Source of the DNA: Cryptomeria japonica
Taxonomy: Eukaryota > Streptophyta > Pinopsida > Cupressales > Cupressaceae
Length of the DNA: 64,000 bases
Assembly (NCBI RefSeq): GCF_030272615.1
Contig: NC_081407.1
Span: forward strand, 98,191,897 to 98,255,896
Direction of reading: 5' to 3'
In this document: positions 10,800 through 22,252 of the stretch, one piece after another
Position numbering within the stretch: position 1 is the stretch's first letter
Layout of the letters: the number at the start of each line of letters is the position of its first letter
Translations under genes and position numbers: made by a program
The notes under the pieces: model-generated
What the model saw: only the letters and a program-made list of their open reading frames with translations
Told to the model about the DNA's origin: nothing
The model's database searches: none

Positions 10800-11990
10800 C
10801 GGCCTACCAATGCTACCTTGCTAAGTAGGTACTTGAGTGGATCTATCTTGGAAATGAGTTTTACTTTGCGCGTTAACATATAGTGCCTTAATTTGATGGC
10901 TGCCAAGATGACTGCTAGGAAAGCTCACTCAATAGGTGTGTAATTGAGTTCATAGCCTACTAGTGTTTGAGAGATGTAGTAGACAACACATTCTTTTCCT
11001 TCCACATTATATTGTGCAAGCAATACTCTCGATGTCGTGGTTGTAGCTGAAATGTATAATAATAGAGGTTTGCTTGGATCTAGTGGAATCAACAATGGTG
11101 TATTCATTAGGTAGTCTTTAAGAGTTTGGAATTCTTGCTGACATTTTGCATCCCATTGAAAGCAGATATTTTTGTGTAATAGATGGGTGAAGGGATGAAA
11201 TTTATCAGCCAATTGTCCAATGAACTGTTGAATGGATTGTAGCCGCCCTTGTAATGTCCTCAACTAATGGATATTCTTTGGAGGTGGCATGTCCATGATT
11301 GCCTTGACTTTCACAAGATCTACTTCAATGCCTTTACTTGAGACAATGTATCCTAAGAGCTTCCCAGAAGTTACTCCAAAGAAACATTTATTTGGATTGA
11401 GATGGACGTGGTATTGTTCTAATATGTTGAAGATTTTATCCAGTACTACAAGATGACCCTCTCTTGTTAATGATTTAGCTAGTAAATCATCCACATAATC
11501 TTCCATTATTGTGTGCATCATATTGTGGAAGATGGTAGTAATGGCTCTTTGATATGTTGCCCCTGCATTCTTTAGACCAATATAGAATTACATTCCAATA
11601 GTATGTTCCCCATGGACATGTGAAAGCAGTTTTGTGTTGATCCTCTGGAGCAATTTTAATCTAGTTGTATCTTGAAAAGCCATCCATAAGAGAAAGCATT
11701 GCATGCCCTGCTATTAGATTGAGAATCATGTCGATGTTTGGTAATGGAAAGTCATCTTTAGGACATGCTTTGTTTAAATCTCTAAAATCCATACAGATAC
11801 AGATGCCCCCCTTAGGTTTACCAAAAGGTACAATATTGGAGATCCAATCTGCATAATCGATTGGTCGGATAAAACCAGCATCCAAGAGGTTTTTAAGTTC
11901 AACCTTGACAAGAACGACAATTTGTGGGTGCATCTTTCTGAGCTTTTGTTTAACAAGTTTAGCTCATTCTGCTATAGTTAGGTGATGCAT
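10800..11990 (-). pseudogene. Reverse transcriptase and first RNase H of giant gypsy element
   Basis: RT blocks in order: LLDAGFIRPIDYADWISNIV and GGICICMDFRDLNKACPKDDFPLPNID (about 11740-11900), LSLMDGFSRYN, then after a frameshift the catalytic MEDYVDDLLAK (about 11500), PNKCFFGVTSGKLLGYIVS (about 11380) and the RNase H entry FQWDAKCQQEFQTLKDYL with YISQTLVGYELNYTPIE (about 10925-11160). Motif order and wording are Ty3/gypsy. Stops and frame changes near 11264 and 11661 inactivate it. Confidence 0.93.
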
Positions 11991-12009
11991 GACCAAATCT
12001 GGATCTAAG

Positions 12010-12700
12010 TCAGGCATCTTTGCATAAAACCATGCAAATTTTTTTATGGCTCTTCTGGAAGAATTCCACAAATTTTGGTTGTTCTTCAAGAGTTAATAGA
12101 GATGCCAAATGTATTGTGTGAGGAGTCTCAGGAGTCCCCACATTAAATTCTTTTGTTTCTTCTATTAGGATGGTTGATCTTTCCCGATTCATACTAAAGG
12201 GAAGGATGTCAAACCTTTCATCCTTAGGCGCCTCAGAGAGGTTTTCACCTTTGGACACGCTCTTTGTTTTTAATCTTTTGGGATAAAAAAGTGCCACTGT
12301 GTGGTTTTCACTAGAAGATCCATGCTTTATTGTAATATTTTTGAAGCTGAAAGGTTTCGCATATGCCCCAAAGTATGTTGCACTATTAAGTTCAATGGCA
12401 AACCCAACTTTATGATCCCCGCTTGGTATGTTATCTCGTAATTCTAGAAAGTCTATGAGCACCTCATCATTTTGGAAATGGTCAAGGCATGGGGGATTTG
12501 GCTAGTTCTATTCAATGAGCTCGAGATGAATGATAGGAATTACTTCGTCAATTAAGTTGAGTTCGTAGGAGGCATGGGTGGGTTAATATGGAGACGTGAA
12601 GTTGATCGATGGTACTCTCCTTGTCAGATTCGGGCACAGGATTTGACGTAGAGCTTGTGGAAGTTTTTTCTAGCTCTGGTTTCCAAAAAGTCTTAATCCA
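12010..12700 (-). pseudogene. Protease-RT linker of giant gypsy polyprotein
   Basis: From 12462 to 12010 the - strand carries an open, charged region (for example SFKNITIKHGSSSENHTVAL, PHTIHLASLLTLEEQPKFV). It sits between the G-patch-like segment and RT and is in the right direction to be linker. I recognise no domain in it. The 12463-12700 part has stops. Confidence 0.6.
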
Positions 12701-12703
12701 CAC

Positions 12704-13310
12704 TTATCCATAAATTGGTATATCCTTACGAGGCAGTGGAGGTGATGTTTCTTCCTTGTCTGAAGTATTTAAATGCACTGAATCCCATTCCCACTCATGT
12801 GAGTCTTTCTCAAAGTCACTCTCTAGCATCCGATTACTGTACCAAACTGGGATGTCTTTTGAATTGAATAGCACATTAGTTGTTGGCTTGTGTATTATTG
12901 GAGGTAGGGTTGCTGGTGCTGCTAGTGTTTTTGGTGTTGCTGGTATGGTTATTGGTGCGGCATATAATAAAGGATTGCATTCTTGGAGTAATTGGCTGAT
13001 ACATAGATTTGTTGGGTTTTCCTTTGAATCGAAGCTTAGGAACAAATCCTCTTTGAAAACCTAGTCCAGTCTTATCTCTTGGTTTCAACTCAAGTTGTAA
13101 GGGCTCTTTTTGTCCTTGCTTGCAAGGTCCCAAAGCACTATGGCCATCATAGCCCATTCTTTGCATTATAGTGAAGCCTTTTCCACATTTGTCAGTGGGG
13201 AGCTTAGCCTTTGAACTTTCTTTGTTGATAGGGTCTGTGTAGATCCATTCCGCCAAGTCTTCATCCATGGTTTGCTCCTCTTGACTTTTACCAGGGATGA
13301 ATTGCACCAA
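12704..13310 (-). pseudogene. G-patch-like domain of giant gypsy polyprotein
   Basis: On the - strand at about 13190-13050 the sequence reads KCGKGFTIMQRMGYDGHSAL, then GPCKQGQKEPLQLELKPRDK and TGLGF. The pattern G-x-x-[IL]-M-x-x-M-G-Y-x-G ... LG ... QG ... P ... GLGF is that of a G-patch, a Gly-rich RNA/helicase-binding motif. It follows the protease, as in betaretroviruses, where a G-patch is fused to protease. The rest (to 12704) is Thr/Pro/Asn-rich, then acidic, and is not recognised. A frame change separates it from downstream linker. Confidence 0.7.
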
Positions 13311-13385
13311 AGTGCAAGTTCTTTTGGCCAGTGGTGTTTGAAGTAAACCTTAGGGTTTTCCATGAGTCTTAGGGGATGTGAGTAA

Positions 13386-13925
13386 CTACCCAACACAAAA
13401 GAGTTGGCTAAGATTATATTCACCGGGACCTTCCTCAGCCATCTTCATTTTTAATATATCTTGTTTTGGTATAGGGGTTGTTAACCTAGAAAGAGATGTT
13501 GGATTAAAATATGATGAGGAAGCGATAGCTTCCCTATTGTTCAGTACGGTGATGTCTGGCTGACGATGAATATTATTACAATATGCAAATGGATTAGCAT
13601 CCCCGAGGATTGTAATTTCTACCCCATTATGTGGAAACTTGATACATTGGTGATAGGTGGATGGGATGACTTGCATGGCATGTATCCAAGGTCTTCCTAA
13701 CAAGAGATTGTATGGCAAAGGAAGGTCTAGAACTTGGTAGACTATATGCTTCACCACTGGCCCAACCTTGATGGGTAATATAACAACTCCTCTAGAAGAA
13801 CATTCTACATCATCATATGCTTTGATGGTTATCTTTTTGTTGACATCCACTGATTCTTCTGCATAACCCAATGCTATGACTAACTGCAATATGCATATTA
13901 TTAAGTCGGCTCCATTGTCAATCAA
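13386..13925 (-). pseudogene. Aspartic protease of giant gypsy element
   Basis: The frame opens MIDNGADLIICILQ, the active-site loop of a retropepsin with DNG in place of the usual DS/TG. VLDLPLPYNLLLGRPWIHAM, the conserved LLGRPW block, and VIPSTYHQCIKFP follow. It would cleave the Gag-Pol polyprotein. About 180 codons remain open in this frame. The DNG variant occurs in plant elements of this lineage and need not be a mutation. Confidence 0.85.
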
Positions 13926-13948
13926 GACTCACTTGATTCTATGTTGGT

Positions 13949-15985
13949 TTACAAACCCTTCAATGTGGAGATATTATGAGGTTGTTGGAAGGATGTGTTG
14001 TCACTTTCGATGAAATTGAGACATGGTGATGACTTTAGACTCCCAACCATGGCTTGAAACTGATCTATGTTGAGGTTGGTGGAGACATACGCTTCTTGGA
14101 GAGCTTGGTCCAAGATTGTTTTATGTGAGGGGGATAAGCGTAAAAGCTCAAATATGGAGATGAGGGTTGGCGTCTTATCCAATTGCTCTACAAGATTATA
14201 TTATTTGGGGAGGGGTGCCATTCCTTATGGTGCCACTCGAATAGTAATCTTGCTATGATGTGTAACAATGTTGCATGTGGGATTTTGATCTTTTATGGTA
14301 AGAGTTGCAACTTGTTCATCTGCATCATGAAGGTGATTCACAGTATAATTGTATGCGGCTTGTGTGTAATTGGTTGTGGTATCTGTGTTTCTCCCTGATG
14401 TGGAAGGACCCCTTTGATCATGTGATGGAAGTGGATTCTTGAACATTAAGTGATCATCATTGGATTTTTTTGGGTCATATCCCTCAATTTTAATTTCTCC
14501 TCTATTGATAAGATCTTGAACAAGATCTTTTAGCCGATGGCAATTGCTTGTTTTGTGTCCTCTTCCTTGGTGATATTCACAATGTTCATGATCTCGCCAC
14601 CATGGTGGCTTGACTTGAGGCTCATAATTGGATGTTTTTGGTAAGGTCACAAGATTGAAGGATATTAATTGTTGTAAGATTGTTTCGATAGGTTCCCCTA
14701 AGGGTGTGTATGTGCGTTTTGCCTTGTAGTTTTGTTGCTTTTGTTTTGGTTCCTCTTGTTGTGTATTGTGACCTTGAATTTGTGGATTATTGATGGTGTT
14801 GTTGTTAGGAGGTGGATTTTGTCCCGCAAACCTGACCACATGTTGTGCAATTTTTACTATTCTTGCATCCACTATCCCGTCATTGACAATGTTCTTACTT
14901 TTATTCCAAAATTTTGGCTTGTCGCTATTATAGTGTGGACGAGGACCATCTTTGTTTTCATTATAAATTTTGATAAGTCCCCGTTTGATGAGGGCTCTTT
15001 CACATTTGAGCCCTTGAGTTATCATGTCTTCAAAGGATTATGTGCCCTTCATATCCAAATGAAAATCCATTTCATCATTTAAGTTGGAAATGAAAATTTC
15101 CACTAATTCTTGCTCAGGTAGATGAAGGGAGTGTCTACTAGACAATTGCCTCCACCATTGTAGGAAAGTTGAGAACAACTCCCCTGGTTTTTGTTTTGTG
15201 TTGCACAAATCTACCATGGTGACGTCATGTTCTATGTTGTGTGCATAATGAGCGATAAATTTTTGGACCAGTTCTTCAAATGTTATAATACCACTTGGCA
15301 GTCGTGAAAACCATTGTGTGGTTGTGCCTTCCAAACTTTGAGGAAATAGGCACATTAGATACGTGTCCTCATAGGCCACTTCTAAGAAAGCATAGTAAAA
15401 TTCCCGCACATGGTCCCTAGGATCTCCTTTGCCTCTATATTTTTCAAATTTGGGTGTTTTAAACCCTCATGGAAAAGGTGGCATAAGCATGTTCCTGTCA
15501 AATAGATATGGACAAATGTCGTTAAGTGAGAATCAATTGGTCTTTACACCACTGTTCAGTTGTTGGGCAAGATTTTCTACTTGTTGCCTCAACATGTCCA
15601 TTTCTGAAGGGGGAGGAGGAGGTGAAGGATTCCCTTGATGATTAGGGTCATAGCAGAAGTAGTCTCTACCTCCTCCACCATCATGATGGCTATGTTGCTT
15701 AGATGTTTGTCATAATTGTGTTGTATCAAAGTTAGAGGGAAGTTTGGCACCCTCTTGAGCGAGTTTTAAGAAATGAGCATTGGCATTGTTTGTAAGAATT
15801 TCATCAAAGAGTGTTGAATTTTGGATTATGTTGTGCTCTTTCTATATTTTTTGGAGTTGGAGTGTTGGGTTATTCATCATTAGTGCCTCCTCCAAATGCC
15901 TAATGATAGTAGTTGAGGTTTTCATCCTCCTCTTCAATTTCTAGTTGCCGATTTTTTATTGATTTGTTTGAGCCATTGTTTTGAA
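13949..15985 (-). pseudogene. Gag of giant gypsy element
   Basis: The N-terminal part (about 15985-15430) reads HLEEALMMNNPTLQLQKI and, further on, a Pro-rich PSPPPPPSEMDMLRQQVE segment. Capsid core: FYYAFLEVAYEDTYLMCLFP, WFSRLPSGIITFEELVQKFI and the RKPGELFSTFLQWW-type block (15038-15409). Then, across a frame break, comes an RNA-binding part with PPWWRDHEHCEYHQGRGHKT SNCHRL (about 14540-14610), a CX2H-X3-GHxTxxC finger typical of this lineage. The tail (13949-14182) leads to the protease. It would form the virus-like particle. Stops near 15533 and 15960 and frame changes inactivate it. Confidence 0.85.
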
Positions 15986-18662
15986 AGTTGATGTGGTGAA
16001 AATGACTATGAGGTGGTGATGAAATGTTTGCTGGAAGACAAGTTTTTTTGAAATGTTTGGTGGAAGATAGATCTCTAATACTGAAGGTTGGATGTCAACA
16101 CAGTGCTTTGTGAATTGCTTTTGTGTTTTTCAATAGTTTGATGTGATGAGGTATAGCAAGGTTTGAGATGTGTTACAATCCAAGCTGCCTAGTAATGAGA
16201 CGATGCACTCATAAACTAGTTTTAACCTATCTAGATGTGTAGAAATGCCTTTTAGGATGTTTGATCCTAGATGTAGAGACACCCTAAAATGATTTGTTGG
16301 TTTTTTTAAGCAATATCTGAAAGGACTAAGGACAAGACCTCTTTGTGTTGAGAGTTGAGTGAATTTGTGATTTTTGGATGTGAAAGTGGATAGAATATGT
16401 GTCTCAATAAAAGCTTTCTGATATGAAGGGGGTTTCTTCTTCTTCCTCTCTTACGGGTGTTGGTGGTTCCTCTTGAGCTTCGTTGTATGTGATACAAATC
16501 TTAGGAAAGAAAGCAGGACTGATTTTACCCCCTTTGTTCTTTTGATAATCAAAAGCTCTATACTGAGTGAAAGCTGTATTGCTCAAAGACTCTTTGTCAA
16601 ATTCATTGGATTTGCCCTGAAGGTACAAGCGCATATGACGCAAGAATACTCTATGTGAGAGAAAGAGCTGTCTATTGATATACAGAAATTTCCTTTTCTT
16701 GATAAGAGCTCTTGAACCAAGTTGTCTCTTCTTTAATTTGGTCTTTTGATGAAGATTTCTTCTTCTCAAGATATGAGTGATGGTCATATAAAATGATACT
16801 TTGTTTCACTTGTTGATGTTGTTTTGTTTATCATTGTTGATGTAGATCTGTTGGATGGATACTTTGTTTCAATTGTTTTAAATCCTTTGACAAGAAAACA
16901 CGACGAGCACACAAGCACATAATCTTGCCCCTTTTCAATAAAGGCACAACATGTGAGGGTCTAGATCAACCCAATCATAAACTTTTTGACCCTTATAAAT
17001 GTATGTATGTTCCCAAGGCCTAAAGTTAGCCCAAATTTTTAGTGGTTTGAAACAAGATGAAGAAAACTCAAACACTTTTTATCCCTAAGGTCATGACCAG
17101 TTGAGATATTTTCAGCCCACATCTTGATATTTCTTCGACTTTGGTACTACATACCTTATGTATCCTGTTGTGGTAGGTAAGGATGTGATATACTAAGTCT
17201 TGCACGAGCATAACAGATAGATGATCCCTATGATGGAGGAGTCACCACTTTCATCAAGCTACAAGTAGCCTTTCAAAAAGCCCTATTTCTACTCAAGGAA
17301 ATATGTATGGTGAGTATCTTGGGAGCAAAACCCTCTATGCTCTTGCACTGAACTTTTCACAAATATCCTCAATCAATAGAATGGGTGGGCTTCTAAAATA
17401 AGAGGTGTCTAGTAATGTTCGATGTCTTCGGACATAAGTTAATTCTGCAGTGACTCACTTAAGAGCCTTGTAACTCTTGGTGGGGCCCATATGTCCTTTC
17501 GACAAGCTACACTGCAGGAACAATTACACCCAAGGCTACAAATTTCGCTCTCACCTGATTTCCATAGCGGCTCAAAGGATTTACCGTGCAAGGTCATTCC
17601 CAAGAGTGATGTGTCTTTTGGCAACCCTTCTTAAAAATAGAAAATTTAGAGTGTTACTAACACTTTTCTCTTGGACCTAGGACCACAAAAGCCAAGGGAG
17701 AGGAGAGTGTGTTAGAACTGGGACCACTCTACAGATTTGCACAAGTGTACCAAACACGAAAAACACTTGTTCTTTTTAACCTTTTATTGCAATATGATCT
17801 ATTTGCTACATGGAGATGTTGCTCCAATAGACATGGTGTTCTTTTTATCGCACAAAGCAATTTGTTTTCTAACTAGGAAAGTGAAATCTTGGTCAACAAA
17901 ATGGAAGCATGTTTGCTTGAAAGTAAATCACTTTGTAAATAAAATGGACAAGTTGTTTGTTCTTTTTATAGCCCAAATTTGAAGTGTGAATTTGCAAAAA
18001 GAAATGTTAAGTTTGTTGTAAATTTTAGCTCTTGCAAATGATGTTCTTTTTAAGCCCAAAAGACAAATTTTGATTTGTTTTAAACACCAAACTAAAATGT
18101 GAGGTTCTTTTTACCAAAAACGACGAAATGTGAATTCTTTTTAACCAATTTTTAGAAAAGAAGTTAAAACAAAATTAAAATCCTAAGTTAAACTCCTCCA
18201 ACCTATAAGAAATCGTTAATAACCTGCAAGTAAAGAAGTTAGAAAAATCCAAAATTTTATGTGGGCTTCCACAAGCCTAAATTCAAATTTTTGGTTACAA
18301 TTTTGAACTCTCTGGAACAAAAGCGCTACTTTGTGAGAAAAAAAGTGCTAATTCGGACAACAACACTGAAGTACTAACAAAAGCGCAAAACTATTAACAA
18401 TCGCACTAAAACATTAACAAAAGCACCAAACTATTGACAAAAGCGCTATATTAAAATGTCTTACAAAATTAAAAACTGATAGATAAAGAGCACAAAAGCG
18501 CTATATCAGGACAAGGGCGCTAATTAATGTGCAAAAGCGCTAAACCCTCGCGAAAGTGCTAAATTTTTTTGTCAAAGGCGCCAAAATGCCGAACAAAAGC
18601 ACCAAAGCACAACCTATGCGTGAAAATTAAATAAAATCACAAAAACAAAAGTTAGAATTAAT
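15986..18662 (-). other. Long leader of giant gypsy element
   Basis: About 2.7 kb separates PBS and gag. I see no recognisable domain in it on either strand. It becomes T/A-rich toward 17740-18300, with repeated TTCTTTTTA-type tracts, and contains the 12-mer array at 18317-18610. Long leaders are common in giant plant gypsy elements. Confidence 0.6.
18317..18610 (-). repeat. Array of degenerate 12-mer, right array (ACAAAAGCGCTA on +)
   Basis: About fourteen variants of ACAAAAGCGCTA on the + strand, for example at 18317, 18397 (ACAATCGCACTA), 18417 (ACAAAAGCACCA), 18437, 18492, 18511 and 18531. This is the exact reverse complement of the motif at 4121-4377. It lies 52 bp on the leader side of the PBS match, so it would be near the 5' end of the element's RNA. 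Confidence 0.87.
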
Positions 18663-18701
18663 ATCAGAAGGTTGTGTGTTCGATTCACGCCGGGTTCACG
18701 A
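18663..18701 (-). other. Primer binding site matching the 3' half of tRNA-Trp
   Basis: The + strand contains GTGTTCGATTCACG and CGGGTTCAC in the order T-loop, acceptor stem, degenerate CCA end (CGA here). Upstream ATCAGAAGGTTG continues to match the anticodon-stem/variable region of the plant cytosolic tRNA-Trp as I remember it, giving about 36 of 39 identical bases. It is two bases from the LTR end at 18704, the position expected for a PBS on the - strand element. Most PBSs match only 12-18 nt. Confidence 0.8.
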
Positions 18702-18703
18702 AA

Positions 18704-20186
18704 TGATGCAATGCAAAAGGAGGCACAAGGCACAAAAAAACAAGTTCAGATGTTGATAGATTAGTCACAACCAAAACAAAAGACATATGAACTTAAGAAC
18801 CTTAACATGCATATCAAGAGAGATATAAAGCAAGCAATAAGAAGCACACACAAATGAAAAAGGGAAAGAAAACCTCCCAAGATGATCTCCAAAATGTTCA
18901 TAGCTATTCCTCCCCTGTTCCTCTCCTCTCCAAGTCTCACATGAGTGTAGCTCTCAGCTTTTAACACTATCCATGGATGCCATATGAAGATTCGAGATGG
19001 TTGTGAAAATGAAAACAACTTCTTATGCAAGTGTAAAATGATTTACTATGAGAAAGCACCTAATTAGTTTATGTAAATTTTAGCATAATAACAATGCAAA
19101 TACTTCTAAATTCTCTCTTTAAAATGACTATGACTTTGATGCACGAAAGATTTCTAATCCTTCTGAAGAAGGAATGGGCTCTATTTATAGGGAAAATAGA
19201 GAAATGGATGGTCAAGATTGAGTAATCTTAACAAGGGCCAGGATTGAAAGTTAATCAATGCATGTGAGGGCTTTCAACCCAATCCCATGATGACAAGTGT
19301 CAACATGAGATGGCTTGAGAGGAGAGGGAAGAAGCATTAAATGCTTGAGATGACATGAAGGTTACCCCTAGGAGGGTTTGGTTAGGCTTGAGTTAATGAA
19401 TAACGCTTTTATCCAATGAATAATGCCTTTATCCAATGGATAAACTCTTGTGCAAGAGTTAATGGGAATAACCATGATCAAAGCAATGAATGCTTGAAGT
19501 GACCCATGAGTTAAATGAGGGTTGAGTTAGAGGGAAAACCTCTAACCATGTGGGCAAGTTGAGCTTAACCATTAATGGTTATGTAAGAGTCATAAATGGT
19601 TATGTAAGAACCATAAATGGTTTGAAAGACTTTAGGGGTTAACTTGTTGAAGGATAAAAAGCCTTTAATGCAGTTCAAAGACTTTGTCAGCTTTGAGAAG
19701 TGACTTCTCTTTGCTTAGGAATGTGACAATAATTAGGAGATGGATTAGGCTAATTAAAAGGGGTTAGAAGAATCTAGAAGGGGATTGGAAGAGTCTAGAA
19801 GGGGATTTGTGAGCAAGTGGGTTTGGTGGGTGAGAGAAAAATAGGATTTTAAATAAAATAAAATTCATTAATTTCAACTAAAATTGTGCAACTTGCATTT
19901 GTAGGAGAATGCAAGTGGGAGGGGTTTAGAGATTTAAATAAATATTTATTTAAATGAGGAAAGGGGTTTAATTTAAACAAATAAGCTTTATTTATTTAAT
20001 TAATTGTTGGAGTATGGTTTTTAGTGAATTAATTTAAATAAATTGAATAATTTATTTAATTAAGAGGAGAAGAGGTTCAAGATGAATTAATTAAACATTA
20101 ATTTAATAATTAGTGATTGGTGATCTAAATAATCAAATAAATACTAAATATTTATTTAATTAAGTGGACATATTTATGTGTCTACA
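18704..20186 (-). repeat. 5' LTR of giant gypsy element (1483 bp)
   Basis: On the - strand it begins TGTAGACACA at 20186 and ends GCATCA at 18704, next to the PBS. The part 19310-20186 is repeated at 2651-3544. Its U3 start is filled with A/T palindromes of the AATTAAATAAATATTTATTTAATT kind. A TATA box lies on the - strand at 19181-19189. The flanking base pairs CTTAT at 20187 may be the target duplication; the other copy is outside the window. Confidence 0.9.
19181..19189 (-). promoter_or_regulatory. TATA box of giant gypsy 5' LTR
   Basis: The - strand reads CCCTATAAATAGAGCCC here, a strong plant TATA context. It lies about 1 kb downstream of the U3 start and 480 bp from the LTR end, so the transcript would start near 19150. 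Confidence 0.7.
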
Positions 20187-20344
20187 CTTATATATCCATG
20201 TGAACTTAAATGCATCCTTGTTACCTTCCATGTTACTTATCACATAATGACAATTCGTCGTGTCACATTACACAAGATGACAAAATATGATAAATAAAAA
20301 GATATAACATTAAAATTAAAATAATGAATATTTTTGAAGTGGAA
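20187..20344. other. Short flank between gypsy LTR and LINE
   Basis: AT-rich sequence with no recognisable feature. ATATGATAAATAAA near 20285 loosely resembles ATATGAAATAAATA after the LINE tail near 26464 and might be a decayed LINE target duplication. Confidence 0.35.
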
Positions 20345-20439
20345 TTGGCTCTGTGATTTTTCAGTGCTTTTGACGGCGCCCTGAAGGAGTGAGCAGGATC
20401 AAGGCACACAAGCGCTGATGGGACTACCTCGGCATCTAC

Positions 20440-20462
20440 GTGGAGGAGTTAATCTCCTCCAC
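20440..20462 (+). other. Perfect hairpin in LINE 5' UTR
   Basis: GTGGAGGAG, loop TTAAT, CTCCTCCAC: a 9-bp perfect stem 127 bp upstream of the ORF1 ATG. Role unknown; it could structure the 5' UTR. Confidence 0.6.
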
Positions 20463-20588
20463 TCAGTTTGCATTTCTCGCCCACTTGCTCTATTTTGTTC
20501 TGTGTTTCATTTACTCTGCTCTGTGAACATTTATTGCGATTAACTCCACCCATCCGCCCACCCTGCACGATCCTAACCCTGGTTTCCA

Positions 20589-22252
20589 ATGGAGTCGGAG
20601 TTAGATGGAGTTAATGTTAATAACCCTAAACCCACGCCGCAGACAATACCAGCCCTAACAAAGTCCTTCACCGAGACCGTCGCCCCACCTGCAAATGGAG
20701 TTCGCTCATCGGCACACTTCCTTAAGGCTCCTGCAGACGAAGGACCTAGTAAGGATGGTAAGCTCCCTTGCAATACCTTGGAACCCTTCTGCATTTCGCC
20801 AAATATTGAAATGTTGAATGAAATTGCTTCGGAAAAGTGTAGGTTATGTGACACTGCCATATTTTTTGCATGTGTTGATGCTCAAAAATGCCCACCTAGG
20901 AAATTCGTAGACGATCGGTTTCACAATCTATGGAATGTTAAATTAGGGCTTAAAATCACATTCTATAGACAAATACAGAGAGGTATTTTTCTCATTTTCT
21001 TTAATTCGCATGAAGCCCAATTGGAAGCACTTAAATGCCAGTACTGGACAGTTGGGAATACCTCTTTTCAAGCCCTAGCATGGTCTTCTCCAGAGGTGGT
21101 TAATGAGGAAGTCCTCACATTATCCTCTCCCAGATGGGTCATCCTCAAGGATGCCCCCCCTTTTTTATGGTGTTTCCTTCCCTAATTAATGGAACCATTT
21201 GGCAAAATGATTCGAATAGATGAAACTACTCGGTTGGTACCCAACCTAGATGCAAGAATGCTTGTCTCAATTAAGCCCGGAATCAACATTCCACCATCTT
21301 TAAACCTAGATATTAATGGAGCCACATTCGTCTGCCCGATTGAAATGCTTGGAGGATTGAATGCATGTTTTCTCTGCAAAAAAGAAGGACATATTCGTAA
21401 AACCCAATTATCAGTCGTAGGAAGCAAAAACATAATTCAAGTGAAACTAATGTAAACCCTAAAAATGTTAATGATCTACAATCTCCCCCTCCCCGCTCTG
21501 CTAACAAGATGTCCACAGATCCTGATCCCACTCCTAATAAGGTTAACCCTCTCAAACCCGGTCTTGCACCTTTGGCCCCCGAACTCCTCATCCCCGATTC
21601 CGACCCTTCTCAAAATCTTGTTGAATCGCCCTCTGAGTGTTTTCAACTTGTTACCTCGAGGAAATGAAGACATAAAGTTACCCCTCTCAATGCGTTGAAT
21701 CTTAACCGCTCCGCCAACAACCAATTGGCCTCTGCTCATAAACCTCAGGACCTTGATCCATCCCCTGTTAACTCTATGGTTAGAAATATGGTTAAAAATA
21801 TGGAAAACCCCAATCGTAGTGATGATGGTGCTAGCATTAATAATAACCCTGCAATGATACTCAATTCCGGAACCCCCATTCAATCGGTCTCCTCTTCACT
21901 TGCAGGGCTTATTTCTGACACTAACACCATCCTTCCCTTGACTACATCTATGCTCAAAGAACTAGAGGACAACCATATTATAGAAGTTATTTATGCCAAT
22001 AAGGGTCTAGAGGAAATTAGAGCTAGCACTATGCTCCCTGGCTTTCCAGGCTCCCAATTGTCTGGGTTTGACATAGGAGGAAATGCAGATAGTAGAGCTG
22101 AGCTTCCCGAAACTAGTGAAGATGATGAGGACCTTATGAAAGGGTCGTCCCTAAATAAAAAGAAAGGAAGGCCCGTGGGCTCCAAAAACAAGAAGAAATC
22201 TGGTGATCAACAACGATCTCCCTACCAACCCCCCTTAAATCCTCCACTTTGA
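20589..22252 (+). pseudogene. LINE ORF1 (RNA-binding protein)
   Basis: ORF1 starts MESELDGVNVNNPKP at 20589. The middle region (FVDDRFHNLWNVKLGLKITF, FLIFFNSHEAQLEALKCQYW) resembles the DUF4283-type domain of plant L1 ORF1. A stop at 21183 interrupts it. A zinc knuckle follows, CFLCKKEGHIRK near 21367-21402. A frameshift falls right at the expected last Cys of this CCHC, and the rest continues one frame over to 22252, ending in a Lys-rich KGRPVGSKNKKK. In live elements ORF1p coats the LINE RNA. The last base of its stop codon overlaps the ORF2 start. Confidence 0.85.

Larger units (their letters stand above)
2651..20186 (-). mobile_element. Giant Ty3/gypsy retrotransposon, copia A inserted in its 3' LTR
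   Basis: The element reads right to left: 5' LTR (18704-20186), PBS (18663-18701), long leader, gag, protease plus G-patch-like domain, RT, RNase H, second RNase H-like domain, integrase, a 5.3-kb post-integrase region with an antisense PMD gene, PPT (3545-3557) and 3' LTR (2651-3544, cut by copia A). A second RNase H after the usual one and large extra regions are known for the Tat lineage of plant gypsy elements, so I infer Tat-like. The two LTRs differ at scattered positions and by a G-rich expansion near 3258 in the left copy. All coding regions have stops or frameshifts, so it is not autonomous now. Confidence 0.9.

Noticed and set aside
18663-18701. A tRNA-Trp gene
   Set aside because: Only the 3' half of the tRNA is present (about 39 nt). 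No 5' acceptor strand, D-arm or anticodon loop lies upstream, and the position beside the LTR explains it as a PBS.
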